Positions 9,633 to 18,046 of a DNA stretch of 33,115 bases are shown piece after piece; the first letter of the stretch is position 1, and each line of letters opens with the position of its first letter. Below the pieces are notes generated by a model. The model was not told where the DNA came from. It made no database searches and saw nothing but the letters and a program-made list of their open reading frames with translations. The translations under genes were made by a program, and so were the position numbers. Origin of the DNA: Calothrix sp. MO_167.B12. GTDB taxonomy: Bacteria > Cyanobacteriota > Cyanobacteriia > Cyanobacteriales > Nostocaceae. Location of the stretch: assembly GCA_030066045.1 (NCBI GenBank), contig JASJCJ010000042.1:1-33115 (forward strand), given 5' to 3'.

Positions 9633-10867
9633 ACTACAGTCACTTGATTTTTGTACTTTATACAATTTAGCTGCGTATTAACTTAACCACTGTATTCAGT
9701 TAATGGGAATGCTTGTAACAAAATACTAATAAATAGTATACCAAAACAACAATTCATTATAAATTAAGGTTGATTTGACTGGTAAAGTCGTTCTTGTAGG
9801 ACAGGTTTTCAGAACCAGTAGTTTTGATGACCAAACAGTAATTGTTATCAATACCCAAATTTTATTTGTGTAAAATTAAAAATTTTTTACCCTACTGTTG
9901 TCCTCCGTAATTGCTCTACTTGGAGTTTACCTAAATAGAGTAACTGCTCTCTCGATTTATTGATAAGGAAAATGATAACTTAAATGACAGTTAAGTGAAT
10001 AAATATTCATGTAAAATATATTTTTTCTGATTACCGATTGGGGTTAGATATACATAATCATTCGATGTTATTGAATAACAAAAATGTGATAGTTACTTAT
10101 GTGGAATCGCTGAAATATTACTTAATACAATCCAGACTGCATTACTACCAAGATATGTGGAATATGCTGGTGTTACTACAATCAAAATCTGATTAAGATT
10201 GGGATAAGTATTTCTTAGAGAAATATGAATTGATATTATTTGAGGCGGTATATGGATTAATATAGGTGCAATGTTCAGTAATTTCATCAATAATGAAAAA
10301 AAATTTTTTCCGGAAAGTAAATATCATTCCTTGTAATTGAAGATGGTTGATCAGAAAATAGGCTGGAGCCAAGCTCTTAGATTTATCCGTGGAGAAAAAT
10401 AAGCGGTTATATAATTGTTTCAAGCCTCTAAACTTGAGATATGGGGTCAATCCAAAATCCAAAATTAAAACTTGGTTGACTGCAACATAGACGTAGTTTG
10501 ATTCATGACTAATAATTTCTGAACAGTACAGAGCAGGAATATTTATCCATGAATGTTTTCAGGTATCAATCTGAAATAAAATTAAGATGTAGATCGCCTA
10601 AAAAATGGAAAATAGATATACGTGTCAGCAAGAGTACTTAGTTATTTAAAGATTGAATGTAATCAACAGGTGAAAATTGAAGTAATCATGAAGTAAGTAA
10701 TGCCATTTTGGCAAGTATTGGCTACAAAAATCAGATATTAGTAGATTTTACTAACCTCTATATGTAATTGCTGGTGCTAGCAGCAATCTAGTCTATATAG
10801 AGTCTTTTCAAATCCATCCTCAAACAGCTATTTATCTCAACAATTTCCACTACCTAGGACATTATAC

Positions 10868-12109
10868 ATGTTATTTTCACTGTCTTCTCAAAACGTTATC
10901 CAGTATCTGCAATCAGCAGATCTGTGTAGTTCAGAAGATAGAGCTGCGGCCGAAGATGAATTACCACAAAGTAGGAAAAATTCCAACTTTTTAGTAACTT
11001 TATCAGCAGGTAATGGTCAACAATTATTAGTCAAGCAGGAAGGGGGCATCACCCATGATGGTATTCCCCAAGAACTTTTTAATGAGTGGCTGTTTCATCA
11101 ATTGTTGCAAAAATTTCCGGTATTGGGAAATATTGCGGCGATCGCGCCATTAGTGATTCATTTTGATCAAGATAACTCGATTCTGGTACGTAATTATCTC
11201 AGTGAATATCTGGAGCTTCGGGGTTTTTACCAACACCATGATATTTACCCAGAAGAGATCGCTACTGCCATTGGCAATACCTTAGGGTTAGTTCATCGCG
11301 CGACTTTTGATCGCAGAGAGTATCGCGAGTTTATGGCAACTGCTCCCCAGGGACAGTTTCGCTATCAGTTCCACAATCCAGCTCAGGGAATAGGAACTAT
11401 TGGACCAGAGATTTTGGCAAAGGTTCCTGGTGAGGCTCTGAAATTTTATACTCTCTATCAGAGCCATGAAAGTATGTCAGCTGCGATCGCTGATTTGGCG
11501 TATAATTGGCAACCATGCTGTTTGACCCACAATGACCTCAAATTAGAGAATATTTTGGTACATTCTCGTTGGCAACAGCTAGATGATTGTCTGATTAAAT
11601 TTATTGACTGGGAAGCTGCATCCTGGGGTGATCCAGCCTTTGATTTAGGTTGCTTGTTAGCTAGCTATTTAGAAATTTGGCTGCAAAACCTAGTAGTAGA
11701 TAATACTCTAAGCATAGAAGAATCACTTACTTTAGCTCTTGTACCTTTAGAACTCATCCAACCCTCAATTATTGCCTTAGTTAGAGCTTATCTACATACC
11801 TTCCCAGAAATTACGGATTATAGACATAACTTTATTTACCGAGTGATTCAATTTGCAGGTTTAGTACTAATTGATCGCGTCCAGGAAGAGATTGTGGAAC
11901 ACCAACACTGCGATCGTCGGGGATTGTGTATATTTCAAGTGGCGAATAATCTTCTGACTATGCCACAAAACTCAGTACAGTCTATTTTCGGCATTCATCA
12001 TTCAGAATTGATTCCAGATGTGCCGACATCCCAAACTGTTCCTTATTTGGCAAGGGAACAAAATTTGCTACGTATTTACTATCCCACAACAAGGTTGCGA
12101 GGCTGCTGA
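10868..12109 (+). CDS. Aminoglycoside-phosphotransferase-fold kinase, likely partner of the HopA1-family protein
   Basis: Codes for 413 residues starting at ATG 10868. It has an APH/choline-kinase fold: ATP-binding lysine in LLVKQEGG (K56), catalytic loop HNDLKLEN at residues 221-228 (base D223, metal ligand N228), and metal-binding D247 in FIDWEAASWGDPAFDLG. All catalytic residues are present. No resistance role is suggested by context. The next gene (564 bases on, same strand) is HopA1-like; in thioviridamide-type and class V lanthipeptide clusters an APH-like kinase phosphorylates Ser/Thr and a HopA1-like protein helps eliminate the phosphate. I infer a similar peptide- or protein-modifying pair. 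The spacer holds a minisatellite and MITEs that probably arrived later. Confidence 0.85.
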   Translation: MLFSLSSQNVIQYLQSADLCSSEDRAAAEDELPQSRKNSNFLVTLSAGNGQQLLVKQEGGITHDGIPQELFNEWLFHQLLQKFPVLGNIAAIAPLVIHFDQDNSILVRNYLSEYLELRGFYQHHDIYPEEIATAIGNTLGLVHRATFDRREYREFMATAPQGQFRYQFHNPAQGIGTIGPEILAKVPGEALKFYTLYQSHESMSAAIADLAYNWQPCCLTHNDLKLENILVHSRWQQLDDCLIKFIDWEAASWGDPAFDLGCLLASYLEIWLQNLVVDNTLSIEESLTLALVPLELIQPSIIALVRAYLHTFPEITDYRHNFIYRVIQFAGLVLIDRVQEEIVEHQHCDRRGLCIFQVANNLLTMPQNSVQSIFGIHHSELIPDVPTSQTVPYLAREQNLLRIYYPTTRLRGC

Positions 12110-12223
12110 GGGAAGGAGGGAAGGAGTGAAGGAGGGAAGGAGTGATGGAGGGAAGGAGTGATGGAGGGAAGGAGTGATGGAAGGAAGGAGTGATGGAGGG
12201 AAGGAGGGAAGGAGGGAAGGAGT
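12108..12223 (+). repeat. GGAAGGAGTGATGGAG-type minisatellite
   Basis: Tandem units of GGAGGGAA and GGAGTGAT (8 bp, G/A-rich on plus) begin at the stop codon of the kinase gene and run about 115 bases. The same units occur as CTCCATCA/CTTCCCTC on the plus strand inside menC (16484-16549) and around purD's 3' side (28246-28305, 28375-28470). Confidence 0.85.
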
Positions 12224-12254
12224 GTAGACGCGACAGCGGCTTCCCGAAGGGTAG
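12224..12254. repeat. REP-like repeat GTAGACGCG...CGGCTTCCCGAAGGGTAG
   Basis: Ends the minisatellite. A close copy is at 26816-26849 (GTAGACGCACGCAGTGCGGC then TTCCCGAAGGGTAG). A related GTAGACGC palindrome is at 28356-28374 and an inverted form at 20241-20267. TTCCCGAAGGG is itself a small hairpin. Confidence 0.7.
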
Positions 12255-12311
12255 GAGGGAAGGTGGTTAATAGTTAACAGCTTCAAACTTGAAATGTACT
12301 TCAGATAGTTT

Positions 12312-12481
12312 TTAGGACTTACGCATTGTACATAAGTACTATACGACATTTGGTTATTTCAGCCATTCATAGCACCTAAGACAGCCAAGAAAGCGAGTGA
12401 ATTAGGGTTATGCAAAGCGCGTGAAACGCCAGAATTGCGTAATACACATTATGGCTAATTTGTACAGTGCGTAACTCCTAG
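12312..12481. repeat. MITE-like element with ~20 bp terminal inverted repeats
   Basis: The left end TTAGGACTTACGCATTGTAC pairs with the right end TGTACAGTGCGTAACTCCTA, imperfectly over about 20 bases. The ~170 base interior has no coding frame. AGGACTTACGCA ends are familiar from cyanobacterial insertion sequences and their deletion derivatives, so this is probably a non-autonomous element. Confidence 0.65.
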
Positions 12482-12494
12482 TTTTGTATATATC

Positions 12495-12586
12495 AGGACT
12501 TACCCACAGGCAAGGTAATTACAGTCATTGCGACGCAAGGAAGCAATCCCAACAATCTGACTTCTCCTAATGAGTGGGTAATTTCT
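12495..12586. repeat. Second small inverted-repeat element
   Basis: AGGACTTACCCAC on the left and GTGGGTAA on the right are inverted over the 8 bases TTACCCAC. The interior carries GTCATTGCGACGCAAGG followed by AAGCAATCCC, a string I remember as widely dispersed in bacterial genomes. Placed directly after the MITE at 12312-12481, with ends starting with the same AGGACTTAC. Confidence 0.4.
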
Positions 12587-12598
12587 ATATATTGGACA

Positions 12599-12625
12599 TA
12601 TGTGAGTGACCTCCTCACTCACATA
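12599..12625 (+). promoter_or_regulatory. Strong hairpin upstream of the HopA1-family gene
   Basis: TATGTGAGTGA and TCACTCACATA form a perfect 11 bp stem with a 5-base loop, ending 47 bases before the ATG at 12673. No T-run follows, so it is not a classic terminator. It could be a leader structure, an operator-like palindrome or a further dispersed repeat. Confidence 0.4.
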
Positions 12626-12672
12626 CTCAGGAGTTTCGCGCCTATTGTGTAACCCGACAAAATTAGTAATAA

Positions 12673-13791
12673 ATGTTAGATATCGAAACCCATAATATTA
12701 ATAATATTCATGATTATTTAGCGGATATTGCGGAAAATATCCAAATAGAATCTGATTTTGAAATTTATCATCCTAATTACCAGCCATTTATTCTACCGTC
12801 TCAAATTGTAGATAGATTAAAAAAAACTGCCCTAGAATTACAAAAAAAATATCGACAATTATTATTAAGGAATTTTATTTATGGTATCTATTTTAGTGGA
12901 TGTCTCAAAAATAATTTGCTAGCAAATAATAGGCGGAAAAATTATTTATCATACCAAAATATAGAAAATAATTTGATTATTGGCATTGACTGGCAATTTC
13001 ACAAAAATTTACACAGTTGTAATCATGGGGTTGGTTATTTCGATCCTGGTTGGCAAGTACTACGTTTGGAACCGGATGGAAGTATAGCTGTTAGTAAAGA
13101 TGGTTTACATTTGCACTTAGAACCTGACTGGTTAATCGAATCAGCTTGGCAATATCCGAAAGTTGGTCAAGCGATTGCTATTTGGATGGATAATCATAGA
13201 TTAGAAAATGGCTTTTATGTGGGGGTGAGTAATGCCGGTGCGGAAAAATCAAGCCAGCCAGATACGGATTTAGTTGGAGGGAGAATATATTTTAACATTA
13301 CCCCAGAAGGAGCGATCGCTCTGATGGATAGTTTAACTATTCATTTGAATAATGCTGGTATCCCGTTTAGATTTCAAGTTCTTTACAATCCTGCTGCTTA
13401 TCAACGTTATAATTCGGGGTTACTCTGTTTTGCTTGTCGGGACTATCCAAGAATTATCAAAGTGCTTAAAGCTCTATATCCAGAGAATAAATCCCATTTT
13501 CGCCCAGAAATTCCCTTATTTACCAAATTTTTAGCACCAGGACTGAGTTTTGCTGAAGAGCCAACCCAGCAAAATCCTCCCCCAGAAAGTTTTGGTATCC
13601 ACCGCTGTCAAATCATTGCTAATGGGTTGTTAGATGCTTGGGAAAGGGGTAAAAAATCCAGTGAAGCTAAAATCAGAATCATTCGCCAACATTTTGCCCA
13701 TTTGGGAATTGATTTGCAATATCCTTACTTAAATCCTCATTCCCAAGATATATATCATTCGTTGAACTCCTCAGATTTAGAGTTGCGGTAA
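12673..13791 (+). CDS. HopA1-family protein (possible phospho-Ser/Thr lyase partner)
   Basis: Codes for 372 residues from ATG 12673. The C-terminal two thirds fit the HopA1 family: NHGVGYFDPGWQVLR, GLHLHLEPDW, GFYVGVSNAG, then the signature RIYFNITPEGAIALMDSLT and IPFRFQVLYNPAAYQRYNSG, then GSHRCQ-like FGIHRCQIIANGL near the end. HopA1 is a Pseudomonas type III effector family; distant relatives (TvaD, class V lanthipeptide enzymes) act with an APH-like kinase in Ser/Thr dehydration. No secretion signal was seen and no type III system is in the window, so an effector role is unlikely. The APH-fold kinase just upstream supports the dehydratase-partner reading. Substrate unknown. Confidence 0.85.
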   Translation: MLDIETHNINNIHDYLADIAENIQIESDFEIYHPNYQPFILPSQIVDRLKKTALELQKKYRQLLLRNFIYGIYFSGCLKNNLLANNRRKNYLSYQNIENNLIIGIDWQFHKNLHSCNHGVGYFDPGWQVLRLEPDGSIAVSKDGLHLHLEPDWLIESAWQYPKVGQAIAIWMDNHRLENGFYVGVSNAGAEKSSQPDTDLVGGRIYFNITPEGAIALMDSLTIHLNNAGIPFRFQVLYNPAAYQRYNSGLLCFACRDYPRIIKVLKALYPENKSHFRPEIPLFTKFLAPGLSFAEEPTQQNPPPESFGIHRCQIIANGLLDAWERGKKSSEAKIRIIRQHFAHLGIDLQYPYLNPHSQDIYHSLNSSDLELR

Positions 13792-13975
13792 AATTAATTT
13801 TGGGGGTAAGCAAATAATCTACTACTTGACCACATTAATTCATCAGTCTAGGTAAAATATCCCCGTCTTCTGAAGAAATATCGGCACATCATAGCGATTC
13901 TGAGGATATAATTCGGGGATAGCTCACACCATTCGGCGGAAATGACCAGACGTTTGAATATTCAATTTATTGCTC

Positions 13976-14422
13976 ATGTCTTTTATTTATCACCGCACTG
14001 TACGATTTCAAGATACGGATGCTGCTGGAGTCGTTTATTTTGCTAATGCTTTAGCAATTTGCCATGAAGCCTATGAAGAATCTTTAGAGATATCAGGAAT
14101 TAATTTACAAGACTTTTTTGGTAATTCATCTTTGGCATTTCCAATTGTACATTCTAGTATCGATTTTCTCCGACCTATGTTTTGTGGTAATAAATTATTG
14201 GTGAGTTTAATACCACAAAAGTTAGGCATTGATAAATTTGAGATTAATTATGAAATTCTCGTTGCTGATATGCTTGTTAGTAAGGCAGTGACAAGACACG
14301 TTTGCATTGATACAAATACTCGCAAAAAAAATCGATTACCCGTTCAAATGCTTAACTGGTTAGATGCAAATCGTAAAAATGTGGAAAATACAGAAAGAAG
14401 AAAATCAAGAGAGTTTATTTAA
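13976..14422 (+). CDS. 1,4-dihydroxy-2-naphthoyl-CoA hydrolase (hotdog thioesterase)
   Basis: Codes for 148 residues from ATG 13976; a TTG two codons earlier is less likely. It is a hotdog-fold thioesterase of the 4-hydroxybenzoyl-CoA type. The motif [14 protein letters not shown] has the catalytic aspartate (D15) and is followed by [10 protein letters not shown] on the central helix. In cyanobacteria this family releases DHNA from DHNA-CoA before prenylation in phylloquinone synthesis. Location supports this: its stop TAA (14420-14422) directly abuts the convergent menE stop, and menC, menA and menF are next door. It is 184 bases after the HopA1-family gene on the same strand. Confidence 0.85.
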   Translation: MSFIYHRTVRFQDTDAAGVVYFANALAICHEAYEESLEISGINLQDFFGNSSLAFPIVHSSIDFLRPMFCGNKLLVSLIPQKLGIDKFEINYEILVADMLVSKAVTRHVCIDTNTRKKNRLPVQMLNWLDANRKNVENTERRKSREFI

Positions 14423-15817
14423 TCATTTTATTTCTGTGGAGAGAGACTTAAGAGCTATCTTTTGTAGGCTTTGACGATTGATTTTGCCTTTTTCGTTTCT
14501 AGGAATACTGTCAACTGCAACCCAGTATTTAGGTATTTTATATTTACTGATTTTACCTTTGAGTAGGTCTATAATTTTCCCGGGAATATTCAGGTTTTTC
14601 TCCGATACATAAATGGCTGTAACTGCTTGTCCCCAATGTTGATCTGGTATACCAATTACACAAATATCCCTTACTAAACCTGTAGCTCTAATTACAGGTT
14701 CTATTTCTAATGGATAGACGTTTTCACCACCTGTAATAATTTTATCACTATTACGACCGACAATATTGAGATATCCTTGATCTTCAAAAAAGCCTAAATC
14801 ATCTATTTTTAACCCTTCATTATTCATTAAAATAGGATAATAACCAAGGCATAAAGATTGTCCTTGAATATTAATATTACCTACTTCATAGGGTGACAAT
14901 TTTTTTCCCAAATCATCACAAATTGTCACAGTCGCATGGGGAAGAATTTGACCAGCATTGATTTTACCTTGAAGAAAATCATCTGGTTTCAAGGTGGCAA
15001 TTTGCGAGGCTGTTTCTGTCATACCGTAGGTTGGTGCTAACCGAATTTGGTGATATCTTGCTGTGGCTAATAATTCATGCCAAGCTGGGGCACCACCCAA
15101 AAATACTGTATGAAATTGAGATAACCAATTAATTAATGTTGTTTTTTGTAAAAGTATTTGTAATTGAGTTGGGACTAAAGATAAACAAAAATCTGTAATA
15201 TCAAGATTATATATTTGACTTGATTCTAAATTTTTCCAATCAGCGATCGCTAGTTTACCACCAGTAGAAAAAGAACGCATAAACTGCATTAAACCACTCA
15301 CATGATAGAGGGGTAATACACAAAAAGAATTAACCTGGTGTAAATTAAAATATTGCCTAAATCCATTTACAGATGCCATGAGAGTATCCCATGTATGGAT
15401 GGCAAATTTAATTTTTCCTGAGGAACCACCAGTGGGAATCATAATTCCCTTGGCAATATGTCTCTGGTTTTGCTGATTGATATAGTTACATTTTTCTACT
15501 TCCCCTTTAATTACTCCCTCTGGCGACCAAATAATATCTGGTTGTACTAATTCTAATACTTGTTGCCATTCCTGTTTCCCCCAATGAGGATTACCAATAA
15601 ATATGGAAAACTTGGCTGTACAAGCAGCAATAAAACCTGCTAAAAAACGTAATTGCTCTGGTTCAGCTAAGAGAATTTTGGGGGGATGTGATTGTTGTAA
15701 ATAGGGCGTTAATTCTAAATATAATTCCCTTGCAAGTTGCTGTAATTGATGTTGATTGATACCAATTAACCAATGTCGATCGCTCAAATATTCTAGATGA
15801 TCTAAAGGTGTTACCAT
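14423..15817 (-). CDS. menE: 2-succinylbenzoate-CoA ligase
   Basis: Codes for 464 residues. This acyl-CoA synthetase activates o-succinylbenzoate to its CoA ester with ATP. Motifs are the P-loop PTGGSSGK (about 128-135), TYGMTETASQ, the hinge region KIITGGENVYPLEIE, and the C-terminal lysine motif NEKGKINR. The start is ATG 15817 (MVTPLDH); a TTG five codons upstream lies inside menC. ATG overlaps the menC stop as ATGGTAA, a 7-base overlap suggesting translational coupling. It is last in the menA-menC-menE operon and convergent with the thioesterase with no gap. Confidence 0.93.
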   Translation of the reverse strand: MVTPLDHLEYLSDRHWLIGINQHQLQQLARELYLELTPYLQQSHPPKILLAEPEQLRFLAGFIAACTAKFSIFIGNPHWGKQEWQQVLELVQPDIIWSPEGVIKGEVEKCNYINQQNQRHIAKGIMIPTGGSSGKIKFAIHTWDTLMASVNGFRQYFNLHQVNSFCVLPLYHVSGLMQFMRSFSTGGKLAIADWKNLESSQIYNLDITDFCLSLVPTQLQILLQKTTLINWLSQFHTVFLGGAPAWHELLATARYHQIRLAPTYGMTETASQIATLKPDDFLQGKINAGQILPHATVTICDDLGKKLSPYEVGNINIQGQSLCLGYYPILMNNEGLKIDDLGFFEDQGYLNIVGRNSDKIITGGENVYPLEIEPVIRATGLVRDICVIGIPDQHWGQAVTAIYVSEKNLNIPGKIIDLLKGKISKYKIPKYWVAVDSIPRNEKGKINRQSLQKIALKSLSTEIK

Positions 15818-16827
15818 AGCTGCTGTAGCCAAGTTGCTTCATTTTCAGTAAACCAATGGTTGATACCAAAACCAACTGCTCTGGGCTTAGTGGTTAATTC
15901 TGTAGCGAGTTGGAGAGCAGCTTGTCTGCCAATTGTAGTTTCCATCACCGACGAAAATACAGCATCAATTTGATATTGTTGGCAAAATTGACGCAAACCA
16001 GAAGGGGAACCAGCTATTCCTGGCTTAATAATAAAAATACCCCGCCATCCTCCTTCGTAACAGTCTACGAGTTGGTTTAAAGTAGCTACCGACTCATCTA
16101 AAGCGATCGCAGTTTGATAATTACGACTCAATGTCAACATTAACTGCAATTCACCCACTGGTAAAGGTTGTTCGATAAATTCAATGGTTGGGGATGATTG
16201 GATATTACCATTGATGCGATCGCAATTTTCCAGCCATATTTGTGCTTCTTGATAACTGAGTCCCCCATTAGCATCTAAGCGTAATTTTGCCGAATCTGGA
16301 AGTACTCGGATCAACTTGTGAAAAATTTCTAACTCATGAGCAGTGACATCCACGGCAATTTTCCATTTTAAGGTGCGATATCCCTGTTGCCACAGCTTTT
16401 CCCAAGCTGTCAGTGCTGCTTCCCCTGCTGGGAGCAAACCACTGTAGGAAAGTGAGAACAAGGGAGTGTAGATACTCAGAAAGTTCCTTCCCTCCTTCCC
16501 TCCATCACTCCTTCCCTCCATCACTCCTTCCCTCATTCCTCCCAAGGCTGACTCAAAACCAAACTGACAAGCTGGTAAAGTATCTGGGATAGAGAAAATT
16601 ACCTCATCTGTGATTGACTGGGGAAGTTGCTGACAAAAATCTAAAGCTTGTTCTAGGGTTTCCGAACCAAACCAGCTAATGGGAGCAATTTCCCCCCAAC
16701 TGACTCTACCCATTCCATCCCTGAGACGAATAATGATACCTTCACGGATATCCCAAATTCCATGACTAGTAATTAGGGGACGGGCAAATTTCCGCCTATA
16801 GGGACGAAACTCAAAACTATAAGCCAT
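15811..16827 (-). CDS. menC: o-Succinylbenzoate synthase with an in-frame minisatellite insertion
   Basis: Codes for 338 residues. Enolase-superfamily enzyme that dehydrates SHCHC to o-succinylbenzoate. Catalytic features are the KxK pair in LKWKIA (K154, K156), metal ligands D185 (LRLDANGG), E219 (EFIEQPL) and D244 (ALDESVA), and K268 (FIIKPG). Residues about 96-117 (GGMREGVMEGRSDGGKEGRN) are encoded by the same G/A-rich minisatellite found between genes elsewhere in the window; the frame is kept. The insert sits between the capping-domain part FGFESALG and YSGLLPAGEAAL, where a loop is expected. The ATG at 16827 overlaps the menA stop by 11 bases. Confidence 0.93.
   Translation of the reverse strand: MAYSFEFRPYRRKFARPLITSHGIWDIREGIIIRLRDGMGRVSWGEIAPISWFGSETLEQALDFCQQLPQSITDEVIFSIPDTLPACQFGFESALGGMREGVMEGRSDGGKEGRNFLSIYTPLFSLSYSGLLPAGEAALTAWEKLWQQGYRTLKWKIAVDVTAHELEIFHKLIRVLPDSAKLRLDANGGLSYQEAQIWLENCDRINGNIQSSPTIEFIEQPLPVGELQLMLTLSRNYQTAIALDESVATLNQLVDCYEGGWRGIFIIKPGIAGSPSGLRQFCQQYQIDAVFSSVMETTIGRQAALQLATELTTKPRAVGFGINHWFTENEATWLQQLW
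16484..16549 (-). repeat. Minisatellite inside the menC reading frame
   Basis: On the plus strand, units CTTCCCTC and CATCACTC alternate over about 66 bases (22 codons). This is the same unit as at 12108-12223 and 28375-28470, read in the complementary orientation relative to 12108. Because 66 is divisible by three the menC frame is preserved. Confidence 0.85.
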
Positions 16828-17734
16828 TTATCGCCTGTGTAAGTACAAAACCCCCACCCAATAACAAGCAACACCAGAAATGTACAGCTACAGCAATAAA
16901 TTTACAGTTACTCACCTTTTCTGGCTGATCATGATTTTGTTGCACATGGCTACATAATTTCCAGGCAAAGGGTAAACTCAAGAAACTGAGTAATGTCCAG
17001 ACGGGGAAAATTCCCATCACCACCAATAGAACATTACAGGCATAAATACTACCAGTAATCCCAACTAGAACTCTAGCACCTGTGTGAGTGCCTAAACGAA
17101 CAATTGGCGATCGCTTTCCTGCGGCTAAGTCATCCTCAATCTGGTGAAAATGGGAGCAAAACAGAATCAGGCTGGTGACAACACCTACTATGAGAGAAGC
17201 TGCTAAATTTGCCACAGAGAAACTTTGTGCCTGACTGTAGTATGCAGCACTAACTAACAAAGGACCAAAGGCAAAAAAACAGAGAATTTCCCCCAAACCC
17301 TGGTATCCTAAACGAAAGGGAGGACCTTGATAAAGGTAGCCTAAAATACAACCAACAATACTAATTGCCAAAACAGTTGGGTCTTTTTGCCAAGTTGCGA
17401 TCGCTGTTATCCCTAGCAAACCCAAGATTAAAAATAAATTTCCTAGCCAAAATATTAACTTTTTATTATTAGTTAAATTTACTAGAGAATGGTGTTTATT
17501 TTTATCAATACCCGTCTCTGCATCAAAAACGTCATTACTAAGGTTTTCCCAAGCCAGAATTAAAATTGCAGCAACTACAAAAGTAGCAAAAATTCCTCGA
17601 TCAAAAATTTTCTTTTCCGCAAAAGCCACAGCCGTTCCCATCCATATAGGCATGACAGCAACACTATACATTGGCGGTTTGATAGCCGCCAACCACAATT
17701 TTTTGTTGGGAGGTAAAATTTGCTTTGTAGTCAT
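16817..17734 (-). CDS. menA: 1,4-dihydroxy-2-naphthoate prenyl(phytyl)transferase
   Basis: Codes for 305 residues from ATG 17734; a TTG three codons upstream is possible. UbiA-family polytopic membrane prenyltransferase, which in cyanobacteria attaches the phytyl chain to DHNA. The first Asp-rich motif is NDVFDAETGID (about 67-77) and the second is around EDDLAAGKRSPIVRLG (about 200-215). Eight or so hydrophobic helices are visible. First gene of the overlapping menA-menC-menE operon, transcribed divergently from menF. Confidence 0.93.
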   Translation of the reverse strand: MTTKQILPPNKKLWLAAIKPPMYSVAVMPIWMGTAVAFAEKKIFDRGIFATFVVAAILILAWENLSNDVFDAETGIDKNKHHSLVNLTNNKKLIFWLGNLFLILGLLGITAIATWQKDPTVLAISIVGCILGYLYQGPPFRLGYQGLGEILCFFAFGPLLVSAAYYSQAQSFSVANLAASLIVGVVTSLILFCSHFHQIEDDLAAGKRSPIVRLGTHTGARVLVGITGSIYACNVLLVVMGIFPVWTLLSFLSLPFAWKLCSHVQQNHDQPEKVSNCKFIAVAVHFWCCLLLGGGFVLTQAINGL

Positions 17735-18046
17735 CAGTTGCAATTGTTCAAATTAGTAGAACCCGTAGTTAAATAAAATATTTTCTCGTCTTGGCAGCTA
17801 TTCGATTTTAGTCGCAGGCAAAACACTGCTATTCTACTCTGATTAGTTAGGCTGTATGTGACAACCCATCGCTTGAGCTACCAGGATCAGGGTACTAGGT
17901 GTATTCCAGAGCTGGGAAAATTTAACCCAACACACTCTTCTATTATCTGGTAAAAAAGCCTCTATTTATGTTACCTGTAAAAATACGACCATGATTTATC
18001 ACTGTTTACAAAGATAACTTCAAGAAAATTAACTATTTTCAGATCC
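17735..18046. promoter_or_regulatory. Divergent promoter region between menA and menF
   Basis: This 312-base spacer must hold promoters for both the menACE operon (minus) and menF (plus). It is A+T-rich with no other gene. No specific operator was identified by eye. Confidence 0.5.

Larger units (their letters stand above)
9068..10867. other. 1.8 kb intergenic region upstream of the kinase/HopA1 pair
   Basis: No gene can be supported. Contents seen are an IS-like hairpin at 9124-9145, a palindrome at 9616-9632 and several tiny ATG frames without clear ribosome binding sites: 43 codons at 10065-10196, 30 at 9211 and 30 at 10549. None has the Cys plus Ser/Thr-rich core expected of a lanthipeptide precursor. 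Overall A+T-rich. Confidence 0.5.

Noticed and set aside
10065-10196. 43-codon frame as a precursor peptide
   Set aside because: No cysteine, no clear ribosome binding site, and A+T-rich codons as in surrounding non-coding DNA.
10193-10462. Minus-strand frames at 10093-10462
   Set aside because: No homology, no ribosome binding site and low-complexity AT-rich composition.
10549-10641. 30-codon frame upstream of the kinase as a precursor peptide
   Set aside because: One cysteine only, strongly basic, and no leader/core organisation; the ribosome binding site is poorly spaced.
10868-12109. Aminoglycoside resistance gene
   Set aside because: Only the kinase fold is shared; the HopA1-family neighbour and chromosomal housekeeping context argue against a resistance role.
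12068-12349. 93-codon minus-strand frame rich in Pro/Ser/Leu
   Set aside because: It is a translation of the minisatellite (LPSFPPSLLPS) antisense to the kinase gene end.
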